Assembly (NCBI GenBank): GCA_900314375.1
Contig: OMVC01000125.1
Span: 1 to 6,266 of the forward strand
Length of the DNA: 6,266 bases
Origin: an uncultured bacterium
GTDB lineage: Bacteria; Cyanobacteriota; Vampirovibrionia; Gastranaerophilales; Gastranaerophilaceae
Direction of reading: 5' to 3'
Notes under the pieces: generated by a model
Told to the model about the DNA's origin: nothing
The model's database searches: none
Seen by the model: only the letters and a program-made list of their open reading frames with translations
In this document: positions 1 through 3,332 of the stretch, one piece after another
Layout: the number at the start of each line of letters is the position of its first letter
How positions within the stretch are numbered: position 1 is the stretch's first letter
Translations under genes and position numbers: made by a program

Positions 1-1414
1 TCTTTGCAAACTCTTTGCCATGTGCGGCTATTTCTTCATGAGTTTTTAGAGAAACGTTATTTAACCAGTGTTTAATACCTTTTCCTTCTTTATTAATATT
101 AAACAAAGCTTCTTTTTTAGGATCTAAAATATTGCCGATACCCTTAGCGGCAAATCCGCCTAATACAAGCCAATTCAAGAAACCGAAATAATCACGTACT
201 ACAGATTCTCTTAATTCATTATTATTATCAGCTGCTAAGAATCTTCCTAAAATTGTTGCCATATATACTGTTTTAATAGCATTACCCGTCGATACCGGTC
301 CGGTAAATTGAAGTTTTTTCACAAAATCTTTAGGATTTTTAACCTTCATTACACCTAAAACCATTGCCACCATACCGACACTTGCCAATATCTTCTTAAA
401 AGTCAATCCTTTTTTATCATTATCAACTTTGTCATTCTGAATTTTATTATCCCTTGTCATATAATCGACATCGCCGACAAATCCTTTTTTACCGGTTCTT
501 TTTTCTGTTAATTTTCTGTTAAATTTTTGGACACTTATGCCAATTAAAGATGCGAGGGTTAAAGCACCAAAGATTTTGATATTATTGACTTTTCTGATTT
601 TTTTCAATACGGCATTTACATCAGCTTTATCGTTTGTAAATACATCATGGGCGATATCATAAGTGTCACGCAATATATTGCCCAAAGTCCCGCTTAATTT
701 TTTATCACCAAAACGAACTTCAACATCTCGGTTTGCTTTCAGTGCATTTGTTAATCTCGTTTCAAAGATTTCAAAAATTTGTTTTTTATCTTGCTTATCT
801 ATATCTTTATCCAAAATAACTTTTGCAAAATTCTTTATAAACCCGTCTTTTGTTTTTATTCTGTTTTCAAAATGTTTGTATGCAGGATTTTTCCAAAGGT
901 ATTCACCCCATTTGTTATTTTTGTACCACTCTACATTATTCCAATCAATGTTTTTAAATTCTGTCTTTTTTGCTCCGTCAAAACCGGTTATAGCATTAAA
1001 GACATTTTCTACATAACGTTGAGTTTTATTATCACTATTGTCCCAAGCATTCTTTAATAACGACAATGAATCCTCACTAAACCAACTGTTTGTGTTGATT
1101 TTCACATCCTTGTTAACAAATTTATTTGCCGCTTTTGCTATTAATACCCCAAAAGCTCCCGCAGCAAAGCAATTTATTAAAGTACCGCAAATCTCTCTAA
1201 TAAAAGTTTCACCACCGGCGTATTTGTTTCTGTCTTTTGTATCAAAATAAGTACGAGGAATAACCATAGTACCGACATCCAATACTGCAGCATTTGCCAT
1301 CGCATTAGTATCGAGAGTACGAAGGACACCGGTTAAAACACCATCTAACGGGCCTTTGAATGTTGGTTCATACTGTCTTTTATTATAATTTACTTTATTT
1401 ATTGTCAGTTCCAT
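1..1414 (-). CDS. Unknown protein with several hydrophobic segments, N-terminal part (runs off left edge)
   Basis: I do not recognise the family. From the ATG at 1414-1412 the frame stays open for 471 codons to the left edge, so the C-terminus is missing. A GGAG sits 9 bases before the ATG, which supports this start. The N-terminus (MELTINKVNYNK) looks neither like a signal peptide nor a membrane anchor and leads to TFKG at residues 18-21. An 'F-K/G-G' element near the start is, from memory, common in Gastranaerophilales hypothetical proteins. Hydrophobic stretches lie near residues 75-93, 279-295, 342-356 and 410-422, with a more weakly hydrophobic stretch at 383-395. Between the first two is a long charged, aromatic-rich domain with a W/Y cluster at about 158-179. 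This suggests a membrane-associated or pore-like protein, but the segments are short and glycine/alanine-rich and may be buried helices instead. Transcription probably starts at the minus promoter near 1593-1621 and must cross the hairpin at 1433-1465, so expression is probably governed by the leader. Confidence 0.88.
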   Translation of the reverse strand, partial: MELTINKVNYNKRQYEPTFKGPLDGVLTGVLRTLDTNAMANAAVLDVGTMVIPRTYFDTKDRNKYAGGETFIREICGTLINCFAAGAFGVLIAKAANKFVNKDVKINTNSWFSEDSLSLLKNAWDNSDNKTQRYVENVFNAITGFDGAKKTEFKNIDWNNVEWYKNNKWGEYLWKNPAYKHFENRIKTKDGFIKNFAKVILDKDIDKQDKKQIFEIFETRLTNALKANRDVEVRFGDKKLSGTLGNILRDTYDIAHDVFTNDKADVNAVLKKIRKVNNIKIFGALTLASLIGISVQKFNRKLTEKRTGKKGFVGDVDYMTRDNKIQNDKVDNDKKGLTFKKILASVGMVAMVLGVMKVKNPKDFVKKLQFTGPVSTGNAIKTVYMATILGRFLAADNNNELRESVVRDYFGFLNWLVLGGFAAKGIGNILDPKKEALFNINKEGKGIKHWLNNVSLKTHEEIAAHGKEFAK

Positions 1415-1430
1415 ATCCTTTTTCTCCACT

Positions 1431-1465
1431 AAAAAAGAGTTCCGTTAAATTAACGGAACTCTTTT
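1431..1465 (-). terminator. Intrinsic terminator hairpin just upstream of the membrane-protein start (attenuator terminator)
   Basis: A perfect 16-bp inverted repeat (arms 1450-1465 and 1433-1448 around 1449) has the core AGAGTTCCGTTAA paired with its complement. Read on the minus strand it ends in six consecutive T at 1436-1431, four of them inside the paired arm, the form of a rho-independent terminator. Realistically the central A/T bases form the loop. It stops 18 bases before the ATG of the downstream gene, too close for a full promoter between them, so transcripts must read through it. It is nearly symmetric and could also act on the plus strand, but no plus-strand gene ends here. Confidence 0.8.
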
Positions 1466-1586
1466 ACACTTTATAATTTCTAATAACACACATCAAAAAT
1501 TCAAGTAAGTTCCGCTTTGGACTTGCTTGAGGAGGAGGAGTTATTAGATTTTTTTACAAAAATATTATACATAATTTTACTACCTT
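1433..1586 (-). promoter_or_regulatory. Candidate transcription attenuator leader (serine-codon leader peptide, antiterminator, terminator)
   Basis: The predicted minus-strand leader contains three competing pairings. (a) A hairpin of 1521-1530 with 1501-1510 (TCAAGCAAGT with ACTTACTTGA, one mismatch) lies inside the end of the leader ORF. (b) A candidate antiterminator pairs 1507-1516 (AGCGGAACTT) with 1452-1461 (GAGTTCCGTT), ten pairs including two G.U, which consumes the 5' arm of the terminator. (c) The terminator is at 1433-1465. A further 9-bp pairing joins TCTAATAAC (1540-1548) to GTTATTAGA (1479-1487). A ribosome stalled early in the serine run would block the 5' arm of (a), freeing 1507-1516 to form (b). 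A ribosome reaching the stop at 1501-1503 would cover 1507-1516 and let (c) form. The pairings are read from the sequence; the mechanism is inferred from classical amino-acid operon attenuation. Confidence 0.5.
1501..1572 (-). CDS. Serine-rich 23-residue leader peptide (candidate)
   Basis: A short ORF runs from ATG at 1572-1570 to TGA at 1503-1501. It begins MYNIFVKKSNN, continues with five consecutive serines (codons TCC TCC TCC TCA AGC), and ends KSKAELT. Seven of 23 residues are serine. An AAGG lies about 10 bases before the ATG, and the ATG is about 15 bases from the predicted transcript start, as expected for a leader peptide. The ORF is followed by a strong terminator and then the membrane-protein gene. 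The serine run and terminator suggest a sensor of charged seryl-tRNA. Alternatives are a genuine small peptide gene with its own terminator, or a chance ORF: at 23 codons, length alone proves nothing. Confidence 0.5.
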   Translation of the reverse strand: MYNIFVKKSNNSSSSSKSKAELT

Positions 1587-1592
1587 GCTTGT

Positions 1593-1621
1593 ATGATAAC
1601 TAACTTTTTTATTGTTGTCAA
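1593..1621 (-). promoter_or_regulatory. Sigma70-type promoter for leader peptide and membrane-protein gene
   Basis: On the minus strand TTGACA (1621-1616) and TATCAT (1598-1593) are separated by exactly 17 bases: a full-consensus -35 and a 5/6 -10. The predicted start is near 1586, giving a leader of about 170 nt before the ATG at 1414. It diverges from the plus-strand promoter, with 34 bases between the two -35 boxes. Confidence 0.7.
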
Positions 1622-1660
1622 TACCCTTAATATAATAATTTTTATAAAACTATATTGACA
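1616..1660. repeat. Inverted repeat formed by the two divergent -35 boxes
   Basis: TGTCAATA at 1616-1623 and TATTGACA at 1653-1660 are perfect 8-base inverted copies separated by 29 A/T-rich bases. Each contains the TTGACA box of one of the divergent promoters plus two flanking bases. Shared -35 function probably explains most of the symmetry; a dimeric regulator bridging both promoters is possible but unsupported. Confidence 0.45.
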
Positions 1661-1683
1661 CACCGCAAACTATCTACTATAAT
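1655..1683 (+). promoter_or_regulatory. Full-consensus sigma70 promoter of the SprA-like gene
   Basis: TTGACA (1655-1660), a 17-base spacer and TATAAT (1678-1683) form a perfect consensus promoter. The expected start is near 1690, only about 10 bases before the ATG at 1700. The 5' leader is therefore very short, and the ribosome-binding AGAGG (1690-1694) lies at or next to the transcript's 5' end. Nothing resembling an operator overlaps the -10, so high constitutive transcription is plausible. It may also contribute to ftsZ by readthrough, since no terminator follows the SprA-like gene. Confidence 0.85.
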
Positions 1684-1699
1684 TGTAGCAGAGGTGTGT

Positions 1700-2056
1700 A
1701 TGTTAATCAGTTATGAATCGAAACAAAACTTAATAAATAGAAATTATGCTCATATATACTCACATGAGATGGCGCATAAACTTGCCGGAGGGAAATATGC
1801 CGGAGCTATTTCTATTGAGAGAAATTCGGACGGTATTCCTATATCAGGACACGTTCCTATTCAAATGCCTGCATTAAACAGAAAAAACCCACAAGCGACA
1901 ATTGACCACGCAGATACGGTAATAAAAGCGGCACTTGCCCCATCAGACCCGTCAGGACAAGACTACAAAGTCGCAAACGAAGCCAAAGCGGTTAAAATGC
2001 AAGCTGTTGCACTAAAAAACAAAAACACGGGAAATAAATTAGATTTACAAGCCTAA
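1700..2056 (+). CDS. Minimal SprA-related putative metalloprotease (HExxH, 118 aa)
   Basis: The protein carries HEMAH at residues 22-26, an HExxH zinc-protease motif, followed by KLAGGKYAGA (27-36). Further on are a short strand region with GHVPIQMP (50-57), NPQATI (63-68), and ALAPSDPSGQD (78-88) before a helical tail with VANEAKAVKMQA (91-102). This order (HExxHxxAGGxYAG, then NPQATI, then APADPSxQD, then a helical A/E/Q-rich end) is what I recall for the SprA-related family, whose members are putative zinc proteases of unknown substrate. Members are usually longer, with an N-terminal low-complexity region absent here, so this is close to a bare catalytic core. No signal peptide or membrane segment is visible, suggesting a cytoplasmic location. 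The ATG at 1700 has AGAGG 5 bases upstream. An in-frame TTG at 1655 is part of the promoter -35 and lies upstream of the expected transcript start, so it cannot be the start. Proteolytic activity is unproven; a third zinc ligand is not obvious. Confidence 0.85.
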   Translation: MLISYESKQNLINRNYAHIYSHEMAHKLAGGKYAGAISIERNSDGIPISGHVPIQMPALNRKNPQATIDHADTVIKAALAPSDPSGQDYKVANEAKAVKMQAVALKNKNTGNKLDLQA

Positions 2057-2081
2057 ATTATTGTCATTTTTTGCAACATAT

Positions 2082-2120
2082 TATTACAAAATGTGTCATT
2101 ATTAATTTTTGTAATATAAT
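2082..2120 (+). promoter_or_regulatory. Probable ftsZ promoter -10 region with overlapping inverted repeat
   Basis: The 97-base gap between the SprA-like gene and ftsZ is extremely A/T-rich. A TATAAT at 2115-2120 is a good -10, but the 17-base-spaced hexamer upstream (TGTGTC, 2092-2097) is a poor -35. A perfect 10-base inverted repeat, TATTACAAAA (2082-2091) and TTTTGTAATA (2107-2116), with a 15-base spacer overlaps the would-be promoter and touches the -10, a position suitable for an operator. No terminator for the upstream gene is visible here, so ftsZ may also be read from the promoter at 1655. In such A/T-rich DNA the repeat could be coincidental. Confidence 0.35.
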
Positions 2121-2143
2121 ATAAAATATATTTGTGTATTAGT

Positions 2144-2149
2144 AGGAGG
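2144..2149 (+). promoter_or_regulatory. Strong ribosome binding site of ftsZ
   Basis: A perfect AGGAGG sits 4 bases before the ATG at 2154. The match is excellent but the spacing is at the short end of normal. It fixes the ftsZ start. Confidence 0.85.
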
Positions 2150-2153
2150 CTCT

Positions 2154-3269
2154 ATGGAAAATATTATTTCTAGCTATGAAAATGACAATAACAAACCAAA
2201 TATAAATCCGACAAGAATAAAAATTGCAGGTATCGGCGGCGGCGGCGGAAATGCCGTTAACAGAATGTTCCATGCAAAACTTGCAGGTGTAGAATTTTGG
2301 TTAATGAATACAGATTTACAAGTATTGAGTTGCAGTGATGTACCTAACAAATTACAATTGGGTATGGAAACAACAAACGGACTTGGCTGCGGTGCAGACC
2401 CCAATAGAGGCGAAAGAGCAGCTATGGAAGTTAAGGAACAAATAACAAGAGCTTTAGAAAATACGGATATGTTATTTATAACAGCAGGTATGGGCGGCGG
2501 AACAGGAACAGGCGCAGCTCCTGTGGTAGCTCAAATTGCAAAAGATTTAGGAATCCTGACAATGGCTTTTGTAACAAAACCTTTCAGTTGGGAAGGCAAA
2601 AAGCGTATGGCGCAAGCTGAAGCTGGCATAGAAAAATTGAGAAAATATGTTGATGCCATTTTAATTGTTCCTAACGATAAACTGTTACAGGTTGTTGAAC
2701 GCTCTTATGGCGTAAGAGAAGCTTTTTGCGTAACTGATGAAGTTCTGTTCAGAGGAATTCAAGGGTTATCTGATATTATTACAATACCGGGAATGATAAA
2801 TATAGACTTTGCAGATGTAAGAAAAGTCGTTAAAGATTCCGGAACGGCATTGATGGGTATCGGCAGAGCTCAAGGAGACGGCAGAGCTATCAAAGCTGCA
2901 GAAATGGCAATCAATTCTAAATTATTGGAATCTTCAATAGACGGAGCTTCAGGTATTATTGTTAATATTACGGGAAGTTCTAATATGACATTATATGAAA
3001 TAAATGATGCAACAAATGTTATCAATAACGTAGTAAAAGATGATGCGGATGTTATTATCGGCACATCTATCAATGAATCATTACAAAGTGAAATTCAAAT
3101 TACAGTTATTGCAACAGGCTTTGCTGAAAAATCAACACGAGGAGCGATGCAATTATCAGCTGCAGAATACTTTAAAGGTGACACTTCGGCTCAAACCACA
3201 TCCTCATCGTCCTCGATTGAATTTCCTCAAATACATTTAGATGTTCCGGATTTTTTGAAGAAAGTATAA
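2154..3269 (+). CDS. ftsZ: Cell division protein FtsZ
   Basis: FtsZ is the tubulin-like GTPase that polymerises at mid-cell into the Z-ring and recruits the septation machinery. At 371 residues it is normal length and looks complete. After a polar N-terminal tail of about 20 residues come the nucleotide-binding loop GIGGGGGNAVNRM (26-38), NTD at 52-54, the tubulin signature GGGTGTG (114-120), TKPFSWEGKKRM (141-152), and the T7 synergy loop N-x-DFADV (216-222), with the catalytic aspartates expected at D218 and D221. A short serine-rich linker (about 348-357) leads to the conserved C-terminal peptide DVPDFLKKV (363-371), which in the family binds FtsA, ZipA, SepF and similar partners. One loop reads GLGCGADPNRG (76-86) where the usual form is GLGAGxNPxxG, a mild deviation. 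The gene has its own ribosome site and terminator and is not beside ftsA, ftsQ or mur genes. The T7-side sequence is cyanobacteria-like. Confidence 0.98.
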   Translation: MENIISSYENDNNKPNINPTRIKIAGIGGGGGNAVNRMFHAKLAGVEFWLMNTDLQVLSCSDVPNKLQLGMETTNGLGCGADPNRGERAAMEVKEQITRALENTDMLFITAGMGGGTGTGAAPVVAQIAKDLGILTMAFVTKPFSWEGKKRMAQAEAGIEKLRKYVDAILIVPNDKLLQVVERSYGVREAFCVTDEVLFRGIQGLSDIITIPGMINIDFADVRKVVKDSGTALMGIGRAQGDGRAIKAAEMAINSKLLESSIDGASGIIVNITGSSNMTLYEINDATNVINNVVKDDADVIIGTSINESLQSEIQITVIATGFAEKSTRGAMQLSAAEYFKGDTSAQTTSSSSSIEFPQIHLDVPDFLKKV

Positions 3270-3281
3270 AATTTTGTACCT

Positions 3282-3324
3282 AAAAAGAGCGGTTTGAATA
3301 AACATTTCATACCGCTCTTTTTTT
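3282..3324 (+). terminator. Bidirectional intrinsic terminator between ftsZ and the convergent large gene
   Basis: AAAAAGAGCGGT (3282-3293) pairs perfectly with ACCGCTCTTTTT (3311-3322). The 17-base loop contains a further four-base pairing, TGAA with TTCA. On the plus strand it ends in TTTTTTT (3318-3324), terminating ftsZ 12 bases after its stop. On the minus strand it ends in five T and lies 11 bases beyond the stop codon of the large gene, so it serves both. Confidence 0.9.
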
Positions 3325-3332
3325 GTTATAAA

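Noticed and set aside
663..1250. Plus-strand open frames of 70-117 codons opposite the left-hand gene
   Set aside because: They lie on the antisense of a 471-codon frame, lack ribosome sites and have the F/S/L-rich composition expected of complementary-strand artefacts.
1531..1540. GGAGGAGGAG as a plus-strand Shine-Dalgarno or G-quadruplex
   Set aside because: No start codon follows at usable distance, and the G tracts are only two deep. It is the complement of TCC serine codons in the leader ORF.
1472..1555. Plus-strand small RNA: TATAAT at 1472-1477, a hairpin at 1501-1530 that pairs better on this strand (two U.G), and GTTATTAGA closing a stem before seven T
   Set aside because: The -35 is weak (TTAACG, 16-base spacer), the expected start near 1484 would cut the outer stem, and the GGA repeats are explained by serine codons on the minus strand. 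An antisense RNA cannot be excluded, but the minus-strand reading accounts for more.
1415..1586. T-box riboswitch in the left-hand gene leader
   Set aside because: No T-box sequence with a UGGN bulge before the terminator and no stem I motifs; a leader peptide explains the layout better.
2174..3240. Short frames on either strand inside ftsZ
   Set aside because: They overlap an unambiguous, full-length ftsZ and show no independent start signals.
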